Below, in pieces: positions 49,914 through 57,630 of a stretch of 57,630 nt of DNA (position 1 is its first letter; each line of letters starts with the position of its first letter). Source of the DNA: Lachnospiraceae bacterium (lineage in GTDB: Bacteria > Bacillota > Clostridia > Lachnospirales > Lachnospiraceae); contig JAFZVZ010000039.1 of the NCBI GenBank assembly GCA_017617545.1, forward strand, positions 1 through 57,630. The letters run 5' to 3'. Below the pieces are notes generated by a model. It worked only from the letters and a program-made list of their open reading frames with translations. It did no database searches and was not told the DNA's origin. Position numbers and translations under genes: made by a program.

Positions 49914-50384
49914 TTACACCGCATTGTCCCCGATAAATCGGATCAGCCTTGATGCCTCGTCACGCCGGAACGGGTACACCCGCTCGATGTACACGTAGTA
50001 GATCAGCATCGACCAGAACACCTCGTACCCGCCGTAGTCAAACTCCTCTTCCGTCGGAAAATACAGCAGGCATCCGTTCGTGTATCCGTTCACATAAAAG
50101 TATTCGTCATCAAGCAGCCGTACTGCCTCCAGCGCGAATCCGACCATGAATTCGTACGGCCCGCCGCACATGGTAACCTCGCCGAGTGACCAATACTGAA
50201 TCTCCACGTCCTCGTGCTGCTCGCGAATGCCCTCCCTGTTCAGGCGTTCCACCTTGGCAAGCCAGCCGGTGTCGGCAATCCCGCACAGCTCCAGCGCTTC
50301 CTTCGCGATGCGCTGCGCCTCCTCGTTCGAAGGGACATCAGAGGAGAGTGTGATATCCACCTGACTGAAACCTAAACGCAACAT
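49914..50384 (-). pseudogene. Probable truncated ceramidase-like gene
   Basis: The 156-residue product begins MLRLGFSQVDIT, like the start of neutral/alkaline ceramidase-type proteins (aGxxxvDITP). After a short middle it passes directly to the C-terminal features: GGPYEFMVGFALEA, YVNGYTNGCLLYFPTEEEFDYGGYEVFWS. The catalytic and zinc-binding core of about 250 residues expected between them is missing. The frame is intact, so a small functional derivative cannot be ruled out. GGGAGAAC lies upstream. Confidence 0.5.
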
Positions 50385-50394
50385 GTTCTCCCCT

Positions 50395-50865
50395 CTATAT
50401 GGGGTAACTGATCTCGTCGCCCCACCGTTTGATCTCGTCGAAAAATCCCTCGACCTGCATCAGGCCGTATGCCCACAGAAACGCACGGTCCTTCTCGCTG
50501 ATCTCGTCAAGCGACATCCACAGCACTTCCTTGAGCGGCGGATCGTCGCCGGTCTGCTCAGGGTCGTAGCCAGTGATCGCGTCCTGATCATCGGGGATAC
50601 GCACCTCGAACGAGTACTCCGCGGCGCCGTCCGACTTGTACTGCACCGTGAGCGGTCTCACGATCGCTCCGTCCAAACCGCACTCTTCCCGAAGCTCGCG
50701 GATTGCCGCCTGCTCCGGTGTCTCGTCTTCCTCAATGCCGCCGCCCGGCACCGTGTAGAACAACCTCCCGAAATAGAAGACCTTCTCCATCAGGATTTTC
50801 CCGTTCCGCGTGACGATCGCGACACTGCGGCTGCGGCGGTATACGTATTCCATCTCCTTGTCCAT
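50395..50865 (-). CDS. NUDIX hydrolase (second)
   Basis: The product is about 156 residues from the ATG at 50865 (AAGGGG 6 bases upstream). The Nudix box GGIEEDETPEQAAIRELREECGL lies near residues 43-65. The VAIVTRNGKILMEKVF start fits general NUDIX hydrolases. The substrate is unknown. Confidence 0.88.
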   Translation of the reverse strand: MDKEMEYVYRRSRSVAIVTRNGKILMEKVFYFGRLFYTVPGGGIEEDETPEQAAIRELREECGLDGAIVRPLTVQYKSDGAAEYSFEVRIPDDQDAITGYDPEQTGDDPPLKEVLWMSLDEISEKDRAFLWAYGLMQVEGFFDEIKRWGDEISYPI

Positions 50866-50907
50866 CGTCAACCCCTTAATCACCTGCTGCCTTCGGAAGC
50901 TGCTTAC

Positions 50908-51282
50908 TCACTCCGGTTTTACCGTCTCATCCGGGTAATCCCAGAACCCGCCCTTGTGGAAATTCTCGTTCCCGAGCGGCTTCGCCGTCAGCCGGAACAT
51001 GACGCATCCGTCCGGGCACACGATCGTCTTCGTGTATTTGCTGTCACCGCCGAGGTTCTCGAGGTCGCCGCCGCTGCGGATCGCCTCCATCAGCGGGTAC
51101 AGCATCATCATGGTCTTTGAGCAGATTCCGTAGCCGTCCTTGTTCACCGGGCAGCCGTACGTGCACGTGTACGTATCACCGATCTCCTCACCGTTGCGGC
51201 AGTACCGCTCAGTGTGGTCGCCGTGCAGAAAGCCCGTAACCTCAACCGTAAACTCGTATTCTTCGTCGTACCACTTTTTCAT
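50908..51282 (-). CDS. TIGR04076-like Cys-rich protein
   Basis: The product is about 124 residues from the ATG at 51282, with GGAGG 7 bases upstream. It has several Cys (YCRNG, YTCTYGCPVN, GICSKT, VCPDGCVMF), a pattern like the TIGR04076 family, which probably binds metal. It overlaps the PHP gene stop by four bases (ATGA), so it is translationally coupled to it. Confidence 0.6.
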   Translation of the reverse strand: MKKWYDEEYEFTVEVTGFLHGDHTERYCRNGEEIGDTYTCTYGCPVNKDGYGICSKTMMMLYPLMEAIRSGGDLENLGGDSKYTKTIVCPDGCVMFRLTAKPLGNENFHKGGFWDYPDETVKPE

Positions 51283-52070
51283 ATCAGTTCCTCCATCTCC
51301 CGGATCTTGTCTCCGACATCCTCCGGACAATGCGCGTCCGAGGAGGTGATGATCCGCACACCGTGCTGCTTGAGCACCCGGAGCAAATCCCTGTTCATCC
51401 CTAGCGTCGCGGTGTCAGCGCACCGTCTCGCCACGCCGCTGTTCTCGTCCGCATACATGCCGCTCTTCGCAAGCTCCGCCGCCAGCCGCTCGTAGTAATC
51501 ATCAAGCGCAAACGACGACTTGTGTCCGAACAGCATGATCGAATCCGGATGCCCGATCCCGTCGAACAGCCCGGACTTCGCAAGCAATATCTCGTCCTCA
51601 AAATACTTCCGAAACGCCTCGTCGACGTCCTCACCCTCCCACAGCTCCGCCGTGTGGTCGAACGCGAAATCCCCCGCAAAATGCACGCTCCCGAGCAGGA
51701 AGTCGAACCCCTTGCCCTGCGTCAGTTCCCGCGTCATCTGCTCATGTTTCGGAAAATAACACACCTCCATGCCGAACTTGATCTCGACCGGGTACTTCTG
51801 CTTCCGGACAAGCTCGATCAGCTCGAGGTACTCGTCAAGCTTCCGCACCCCGCCGACGCGCCGGAACCACGCGTCCACGAAATCGCTGTACGCGCGCACG
51901 GAATCGTACATCGGCACGAACTCCTCAAAGCGGAAGTTGTGTTCCAGAAGCCGGATCTCGTCGACCTTCATCTCGATCGCACGGTCGACGAACTTCTGTA
52001 TCCACTCCAGTGTGTACGGCCCACGCTCAATGTGAATGTGGCCGTCAATTCGTTTCGTTCTGTCTGTCAT
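51279..52070 (-). CDS. PHP-domain phosphatase (histidinol-phosphatase-like)
   Basis: The 263-residue protein has the PHP metal motif DGHIHIERG (residues 9-17) and later acidic and His residues (RLLEHNF, FGMEVCYFP, LLGSVHF, GHPDSIMLFG, TSSDAHCPEDV). This fits HisK-type histidinol phosphatases and related phosphoesterases. No other histidine biosynthesis gene is near, so the substrate is not certain. No strong RBS is seen; translation probably follows from the preceding HAD gene. Confidence 0.82.
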   Translation of the reverse strand: MTDRTKRIDGHIHIERGPYTLEWIQKFVDRAIEMKVDEIRLLEHNFRFEEFVPMYDSVRAYSDFVDAWFRRVGGVRKLDEYLELIELVRKQKYPVEIKFGMEVCYFPKHEQMTRELTQGKGFDFLLGSVHFAGDFAFDHTAELWEGEDVDEAFRKYFEDEILLAKSGLFDGIGHPDSIMLFGHKSSFALDDYYERLAAELAKSGMYADENSGVARRCADTATLGMNRDLLRVLKQHGVRIITSSDAHCPEDVGDKIREMEELI

Positions 52071-52073
52071 TTT

Positions 52074-53207
52074 TCAAAGTCCTATCTCGCGGTAGATCTT
52101 CTCGATCCACGGCGACTTGTAATTGATGTAACTGTCGATATCGCAGGGGAACCGCTGTGCTCCCTCCTCCTTGATCCTGCTGTACTCCCGCACGGCATCG
52201 GGATGCGCGCGGAGATAGTCGCGGAACGTAAGGTGTCTGCGGAGCTCCGGCGAAGCCTCCGTGCAGACGTAGAGGTGATGCTTCCGAAGATGCTCCTTGC
52301 CCTCGTAGCCGAACGCTTCTCTCCCCTCGATCCCGAGGTTTCCCTCGTGCTGATACCCGATCCCCGCGAGGGCGGCGATAACCGCGCCAAGCTTTGTCTC
52401 GTCCGCGATCACGACATCGATGTCGATGATCGGCTTCGCGGAAAGCCCCTCCACCGAAGTGCTTCCGACGTGCTCAATCCGAAGAGCAAGCTCCCCGAGA
52501 GCGCTCTGCAGCTCCTCCCGGATTGCCAGAAAATCCTCTTTCCACTGCGCGTCGTACGGGCTGACCACAACGTGCTTTCTCTTCACGGGAGCAGCCTTCT
52601 CACTGCCCGCAGCGCTGTTCTCGAGATACCGGACAACCGCGCCGTAATCGCCCTCAAAGCGGAACGCATTCATCCCGACCTCACGGGCGCCGCGCACGTT
52701 GTCCTCCCGGTCGTCGATGAACAGGCAATCCTCGCCCTTCAGGTTGTATTTTCCTAAGAATGCCCTGTAAATCTCCGGGTCCGGCTTCAGCATGTGGTAG
52801 TCCGACGAGACGAACACGCCGTCAAAATAGTCAAGCGGCAGAAACTTCGGAAAATACGTGTAGAACAGGTCGCTCGCGTTCGACAGGATGTAGATCCCGT
52901 ACCCATGCTCCTTCACGTACGCGCAGAAGTCTCCCGCCCCCTCGAGCGGATTCATGCACACTTCCCATCGATCCGCGCAGGCCTTGAGCGCCGCGTGAAA
53001 CTGTTCGGGCACGCGTACCTTCACCAGGTCAAACCGGTCCACGTCCTTTATGTCTCCGCGGTCTCCCATCGCCCACTCGGGACCTTCGAAGAGCTCTCTC
53101 CGGATCACTTCCTTCTCCTCGTCCGAAGAGCAAAACATATCGATGACGGCATCGGGATTGTAGTCCAGAAGGACGTTCCCCATGTCGAGCACAATATTCC
53201 TGATCAT
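52074..53207 (-). CDS. HAD hydrolase fused to GrpB domain
   Basis: The 377-residue protein has an N-terminal HAD phosphatase (about 1-200) with DMGNVLLD, YILSNASDLF, LKPDPEIY and FIDDREDN, close to YihX-like sugar phosphatases. A short linker joins a GrpB/UPF0157 nucleotidyltransferase-like domain (about 215-377) with YDAQWKEDFLAIREEL, RIEHVGSTSVEGLSAKPIIDIDVVI and HLTFRDYLRAHP. The frame is continuous. AAAGGAG lies 8 bases ahead of the ATG. The substrates are unknown. Confidence 0.85.
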   Translation of the reverse strand: MIRNIVLDMGNVLLDYNPDAVIDMFCSSDEEKEVIRRELFEGPEWAMGDRGDIKDVDRFDLVKVRVPEQFHAALKACADRWEVCMNPLEGAGDFCAYVKEHGYGIYILSNASDLFYTYFPKFLPLDYFDGVFVSSDYHMLKPDPEIYRAFLGKYNLKGEDCLFIDDREDNVRGAREVGMNAFRFEGDYGAVVRYLENSAAGSEKAAPVKRKHVVVSPYDAQWKEDFLAIREELQSALGELALRIEHVGSTSVEGLSAKPIIDIDVVIADETKLGAVIAALAGIGYQHEGNLGIEGREAFGYEGKEHLRKHHLYVCTEASPELRRHLTFRDYLRAHPDAVREYSRIKEEGAQRFPCDIDSYINYKSPWIEKIYREIGL

Positions 53208-53266
53208 TTTCCATGCTCCTTTGCGGAACTGTAATACTTGTTTTTATTCGAGGCTGTCGCCGCGGC

Positions 53267-56200
53267 TCACTCCTCCGGGTCGAAGAACCCGAGCGTCGCG
53301 AGCGCCTCCAGGTGCTTGCGGACGTACACCGGCGAGATGACGGGCCACGAGAAGCCCAGCCGGTACAGCGCCTTCACGGTGTAGGTATTGTCCGAAAGCG
53401 TCCACTGCAGCGTCTTGTTTTCATTGTCTGCGTACGCGATCAGGCTGGAGACATACAGGCTCTTCGTCTCGTCGTAGAGCGCCTCCGAGAACCGCTTCGA
53501 GAAGGTCTCGTCGTCCACCACGTCGATGTGGTATCCGCACTCCTCGAACGCCTCCAACACGTTGGCAAAATGAATGTTGTGGCAGTTGTTGGCGTGGAAC
53601 ACGGAAAATTCATCCGGCGTCCCCGCCAGCGTCACCACGGCCTTCGCCGTCATATCCACCGGTGAGAACTCCACCGGCTCGTCCATCCTGCTGACCGGGA
53701 AACAGCCGAGCACACGGTACGCTTTCAACCGGTTGACGAAACCGTTGGTGTTGAAGTTCATCTGGAACTCACCGTCGCTGCGCCGTCCCATCAGGTTTCC
53801 GATGCGGATGACCTTCGCCTTGAGGCCGCGCTGCTCCATCGCGTCGTAGATCGCGGCTTCCGCGTCGTACTTCGATTCGACATACTTGTTGGTGTCGGTT
53901 CTCTGTCCGATCTCGAAATCCGTCTCCTTCAGGATGATCTCGTCGAGAAGGTCGCTGTCAACCTGGCCCGCGATACTCAGCGTGGACACCTGGACAAGGC
54001 GCGCGTTCACCGCGAGCGCAAGCTCGATCAGGTGAACAACTCCCTCCGTGTTGATCTTATGGATCAGGTTGCCGGTCTCAAAATGCTTGACCATCGCGGC
54101 GCAGTTGATGATCACGTCGCACGGAACATCCTTAAGATGCTCGGCGAGATCCTCGTCCGTGATGTCGGCGTCGATGATCTGCACCTTCTTCTCCATCAGG
54201 TCGGTGAACAGATCGTTGAAGTAGTACATCAGGTAATGGTTGATCCGCGTCTCCGGCGCGATGGAATGTCTCTTTCTCGCGAGGCACACGATGTGATCGA
54301 CCGCGTCGCTGTGGAGCAGCTCGCACAGCACGTGGATCCCGAGGAAGCCGGTCGCGCCCGTAAGCAGCACGTTCCCAAGACGCCCTGTCTTAATACCCGC
54401 AAGGTTTCCGACGCAGTTTTTGCTCAGGATCGACTCGTACTTCACGGATCCTGCAGTCTGAGCAACCTTGTCCGCGGGCGCGGCATCCGTCTTCGCTGTC
54501 TCGTCCGCCCCGCTCTCCTGTGCGGCTGCCGCCTCAACCTTGGCTGCATCGCCCATCTTTGTCTCCAGATACTTCGCGAGCATGCGGGGCGTAGGGTACT
54601 CAAAGACGTTCTTGTACACGAGATCAAGCCCGTCGTGGATCGCCGTCGATACGATCAGCGCAACCGACAGCGACGTTCCGCCGATCTCGAAGAAATTGTC
54701 CGTGGCGCTGATGCGCTCCTGATTGAGGACCTTCGCAAAATACGAGCAGATCTTCTCCTCCATCGCTCCCACAGGCGCCTCATACTCCCGCTCCTCCGCC
54801 GCGTCCGCGATGTCCGGCAGCTGCTTCTTGTCGATCTTGCCGTTCACGGTGAGCGGCATCTTATCGAGCTGAAGCATGGCGTCGGGCACCATATATGGCG
54901 TCAGGCGGCCCTTGAGGAAGGCACGGAGCTCCGGTACGGGGACTTCATTTTCCGCTGTATAGTAACCGGCCAGGTAGTCCTCCTTGCCGTTGTTGCACAC
55001 GATGACCTTGCTCAGCTTCACGCCCGGGTACTCGAGCATGACATTCTCGATCTCATCGAGCTCGATGCGCAGGCCGCGCAGCTTCACCTGGTTGTCCATG
55101 CGCCCGAAGTAATCGTACTCGCCGTACTCGTTCAGCCGCACCAGATCGCCGCTGTGGTACGCCTTCTGCCCGAGGCAGGTGAAGAACGATGCCGCCGTTC
55201 TGTCGGGAAGCTTCACATAGCCTCGTCCGACACCGGCGCCGCAGATGATCAGCTCGCCGCTCACTCCGGGCGGCACAATCCGCTTTTGCTTGTCCATCAC
55301 GTAGTGCGTCACGTTCGCCTCCGGCTTGCCGATGGTGATCGGCTGTCCCGGAAGGATCTCCGAGGACGTGCAGCACACGGACGTCTCCGTGGGGCCGTAT
55401 CCGTTCATCACGTGCGAGTTCGGGTTCAGCTCCTTGAGCCGCGCGATCAGCGTGGACGGAAAGGCCTCACCGCCGACGTGGTACGCCTTCAGCGCCGCTA
55501 TGGGCTCGCGCATTTCGGGCACCTCCAACAGGCTCGAGAGGTAGGACGGCGTGCACACGATGGATTCCGTGTGGTGCTTCGTCATCAGCTTCGCGAGCGC
55601 CATGGGATTGTGGATCTCGTCAAGCGTCGCCATGCACAGGGTCACGCCGTTGCAGAGCGTCACGAAGCGCTCGGTGATCGACATATCAAAGGAGATCGAG
55701 GTCACGGACAGTGCCGTGCCGATGTCCTGCGTGTGCCAGTAGATCGCCGGGTGCATGGGGTTGGCATTCAGGTAGTTGCACATGTTCCTGTGCTCGATCA
55801 TCACGCCCTTCGGGTTTCCGGTCGAGCCCGAGGTGTAGATGCAGTACGCAAGGCTGTCTAAGTCAATATCAAGATTGGGATTCTCGTCGTTCCCCGCGCT
55901 CGTCATGCTCTCCACGGTGAGCGTTTTGTAAGGCTGTTCATCGGAAAATAACTCCGGTCTCTCCGCCTTGATCGCCTCTGTCGTGATGACGCACGGGCTC
56001 TCCGCGTTCAGCAGGCAGTACCGGATGCGGTCGTCGGGGTACTCCGGCACCATGGGCAGGAATGCCCCGCCGGACTTCAGAATACCGTGCTCCGCGATGA
56101 ATACTTCCTTCGTGCGGTCCAGCACCATTCCGACGATGCTGTCCTTTCCGACCCCGAGGCCGACCAGCGTGTGTGCCACGCGGTTCGCGAGACAATTCAG

Positions 56201-57580
56201 CTCCCCGAAGGTCAGGCTTTCGCCCGCGGCGATGACCGCCGTCTTGTCGGGATGCAGGCTCACCTGATGCTCGAACAGCTTGTTCACGCTCATGAGCTCA
56301 ACCGGCACCTCCGTGCGGTTGACGCGCTCGTAGATCTCCATGTGGGACGGTACAAGGCGCTCCGCCTCCGCGACCGTGTCGCAGCCCTCGCACAGCAGTG
56401 AGAGCGTGTACCGGTACTGCTCCAGGAAGCGGTTCATAAGGTTCGCCTCATAGAGCTTAGATGCGTACTGCACGACCATCGTCATGCTGTCGCCGAAGCG
56501 ATGCATCGTGACATTCATATCGCGCTTGAGCGTCTGCAGGTCATAGTTGAACGTGACGCTCAGATCACCCTCGGTGAGCGGCTCCGGATGGAAGAAGTTG
56601 TTGACTCCGACATCGAAGACGGGATTGCGCGAGCTGTCCGTACTGACCCCGAATTCGCGTATGAACTCCGCCATCGGAAGCGGGCGGTTCCGCGAGCAGT
56701 CGCGCAGCAGCTGCGCGACTTCCTTCACAAACTCGCCTACAGGCCGGCTCCCCTCCGGTTTCACGCGGATGATACCGGTGTTGACGAACATTCCGGTCAT
56801 AGTTTTCTCTTCTTCCCTGCGCATATCGACAGGGAATCCGATCACCAGGTCCTCGCTTCCGCAGTACATGCCAAGCGTAATGGAAAGCGCGGATAACAAA
56901 ACGGAAAATGTGGTGACCCCGTAGCTCTTCGCCGCGCTGCTGATCTTAGCGAATTCCTCCCTGTCAAACGGAAGGGTAAGCTGCTTGTCGGCGCCCGGGT
57001 GATCCTTCGGCCGCTGCCCTTTCAGAGGCATCTCCGCGACGGGAATCCCGTCCGGGAAGAGCGAGTGATAGAACGCCTTTCCGGTCTCGTAATCATCCGC
57101 CTCAAGGGATCTTTCGGAGAGATCCGGCGCCGCTGCCACAGGGTGACCGCACAGACGGTCGAACAGCTCCTGCGTGAACAGCATGGTGCTTCTTCCGTCG
57201 ATGGCGATGTGGTGGATCTGAAGGTTCAGGATGATCTTCCCGTCCGGCAGCTTGTATCCGATGAACCGGGCAGGAACCGTCTTCAGGTCAAACGCGGGCA
57301 GCGAGGCCGTCGCGCGCTCCCTCACCTCCTCCTCGGATCCCGCGGTCTCCCAGCGGATCGACGGAACTTCATCCGTCAGAATCCTCACCGGCTCGCCGTT
57401 CTGCTCACCGTAGTACGAGCGGAGACACTCGCGGTTTTCGACCATTTTCCGAACCGCGCGTTCCACCTTCTCCTCGCCGGCACCCTTGATCTCAAAATAC
57501 GAGTTGACCGAGTACTCCGTCGACTCCGGATCCAGCATCTGCGCTAAGTACATCGACATTTCAAACGGGGAAAGTTTCAT
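53267..57580 (-). CDS. Single-module NRPS: C-A-T-reductase
   Basis: The product is about 1,437 residues from the ATG at 57580, supported by GAGG 6 bases upstream. A condensation domain (about 1-430) contains HHIAIDG (about 123-129). The adenylation domain (about 440-940) has YCIYTSGSTGNPKGV, GYGPTE and NGKIDKKQLPD; the carrier domain has the phosphopantetheine serine in EIGGTSL (about 985). The thioester reductase (about 1,070-1,437) has the NADPH motif VLLTGATGFLG. It should activate one amino acid, acylate it and release an aldehyde or alcohol. By manual alignment with GrsA the pocket reads D-M-T-V-Y-V-G-V-C, low confidence. Confidence 0.9.
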   Translation of the reverse strand: MKLSPFEMSMYLAQMLDPESTEYSVNSYFEIKGAGEEKVERAVRKMVENRECLRSYYGEQNGEPVRILTDEVPSIRWETAGSEEEVRERATASLPAFDLKTVPARFIGYKLPDGKIILNLQIHHIAIDGRSTMLFTQELFDRLCGHPVAAAPDLSERSLEADDYETGKAFYHSLFPDGIPVAEMPLKGQRPKDHPGADKQLTLPFDREEFAKISSAAKSYGVTTFSVLLSALSITLGMYCGSEDLVIGFPVDMRREEEKTMTGMFVNTGIIRVKPEGSRPVGEFVKEVAQLLRDCSRNRPLPMAEFIREFGVSTDSSRNPVFDVGVNNFFHPEPLTEGDLSVTFNYDLQTLKRDMNVTMHRFGDSMTMVVQYASKLYEANLMNRFLEQYRYTLSLLCEGCDTVAEAERLVPSHMEIYERVNRTEVPVELMSVNKLFEHQVSLHPDKTAVIAAGESLTFGELNCLANRVAHTLVGLGVGKDSIVGMVLDRTKEVFIAEHGILKSGGAFLPMVPEYPDDRIRYCLLNAESPCVITTEAIKAERPELFSDEQPYKTLTVESMTSAGNDENPNLDIDLDSLAYCIYTSGSTGNPKGVMIEHRNMCNYLNANPMHPAIYWHTQDIGTALSVTSISFDMSITERFVTLCNGVTLCMATLDEIHNPMALAKLMTKHHTESIVCTPSYLSSLLEVPEMREPIAALKAYHVGGEAFPSTLIARLKELNPNSHVMNGYGPTETSVCCTSSEILPGQPITIGKPEANVTHYVMDKQKRIVPPGVSGELIICGAGVGRGYVKLPDRTAASFFTCLGQKAYHSGDLVRLNEYGEYDYFGRMDNQVKLRGLRIELDEIENVMLEYPGVKLSKVIVCNNGKEDYLAGYYTAENEVPVPELRAFLKGRLTPYMVPDAMLQLDKMPLTVNGKIDKKQLPDIADAAEEREYEAPVGAMEEKICSYFAKVLNQERISATDNFFEIGGTSLSVALIVSTAIHDGLDLVYKNVFEYPTPRMLAKYLETKMGDAAKVEAAAAQESGADETAKTDAAPADKVAQTAGSVKYESILSKNCVGNLAGIKTGRLGNVLLTGATGFLGIHVLCELLHSDAVDHIVCLARKRHSIAPETRINHYLMYYFNDLFTDLMEKKVQIIDADITDEDLAEHLKDVPCDVIINCAAMVKHFETGNLIHKINTEGVVHLIELALAVNARLVQVSTLSIAGQVDSDLLDEIILKETDFEIGQRTDTNKYVESKYDAEAAIYDAMEQRGLKAKVIRIGNLMGRRSDGEFQMNFNTNGFVNRLKAYRVLGCFPVSRMDEPVEFSPVDMTAKAVVTLAGTPDEFSVFHANNCHNIHFANVLEAFEECGYHIDVVDDETFSKRFSEALYDETKSLYVSSLIAYADNENKTLQWTLSDNTYTVKALYRLGFSWPVISPVYVRKHLEALATLGFFDPEE

Positions 57581-57609
57581 GGGATACCTCATCCTTTCGT
57601 GTAATTCAA

Positions 57610-57624
57610 GAGACAGACTGTCTC
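57610..57624. promoter_or_regulatory. Palindrome upstream of the NRPS gene
   Basis: GAGACAG-A-CTGTCTC is a perfect 7-1-7 palindrome about 30 bases above the NRPS start. It may be an operator or a hairpin near the ribosome site. The promoter lies beyond the window. Confidence 0.5.
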
Positions 57625-57630
57625 GACATG

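Overview
The window looks like chromosome from a Gram-positive Clostridia-type bacterium, most likely Lachnospiraceae-like. It has an L10-leader-controlled rplJL operon, an rpmG-secE-nusG-rplKA operon, consensus sigma-A promoters, AGGAGG-type ribosome binding sites, a sortase-anchored adhesin, a MalY-type PLP enzyme and many small hydrolase, NUDIX and GNAT genes. GC content is about 55% by eye. Every gene I can support lies on the minus strand, so coordinates fall in the direction of transcription; I read this as a single leading-strand replichore segment.

From low to high coordinate. 1-6.2 kb: start of a ParA ATPase gene, then ribosomal genes rplL, rplJ (with L10 leader), rplA, rplK (with a probable L1 leader), nusG, secE and rpmG. 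A two-gene ABC transporter with its own promoter sits between rplA and rplJ, which are normally adjacent. 6.2-11.1 kb: a MoxR / DUF58 / transglutaminase membrane operon. 11.2-13.4 kb: a zinc-ribbon membrane protein and an M32 carboxypeptidase. 13.6-19.3 kb: a repeat-rich, sortase-anchored adhesin of about 1,884 residues with a structured 5' leader. 19.7-25.4 kb: an envelope-stress-type module of two FtsX-like permeases and an ATPase, then a LiaF-like protein, a histidine kinase and a LuxR-type regulator. It has two promoters and three operator-like palindromes. 25.4-31.7 kb: an MBL-fold hydrolase, an ECF sigma factor coupled to a membrane-anchored protein, a phosphoesterase operon and small envelope proteins. 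31.7-35.5 kb: a lipoprotein that fuses an L,D-transpeptidase domain to a PepD-type M20 dipeptidase, then a CPBP protease and a NUDIX hydrolase. 35.7-53.2 kb: a long run of small metabolic, repair, transport and regulatory genes. These include a helix-turn-helix protein fused to a complete desulfoferrodoxin and a probable internally deleted ceramidase-like gene. 53.3-57.6 kb: a single-module NRPS (C-A-T-reductase).

The clearest functional unit is the 19.7-25.4 kb locus. It resembles a LiaFSR-type three-component system joined to an ABC exporter; the LuxR-type regulator may bind the paired GTGACCGCGGTCAC-type palindromes upstream of the transporter. Other points to follow up are the transpeptidase/dipeptidase fusion, the redox-domain regulator, the aldehyde-forming NRPS, the structured adhesin and rpmG leaders, and a dispersed short motif (CGGAAAAT). 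I hand-counted about 37 copies of that motif, far above chance. All of this is reading by eye; no database search was done.
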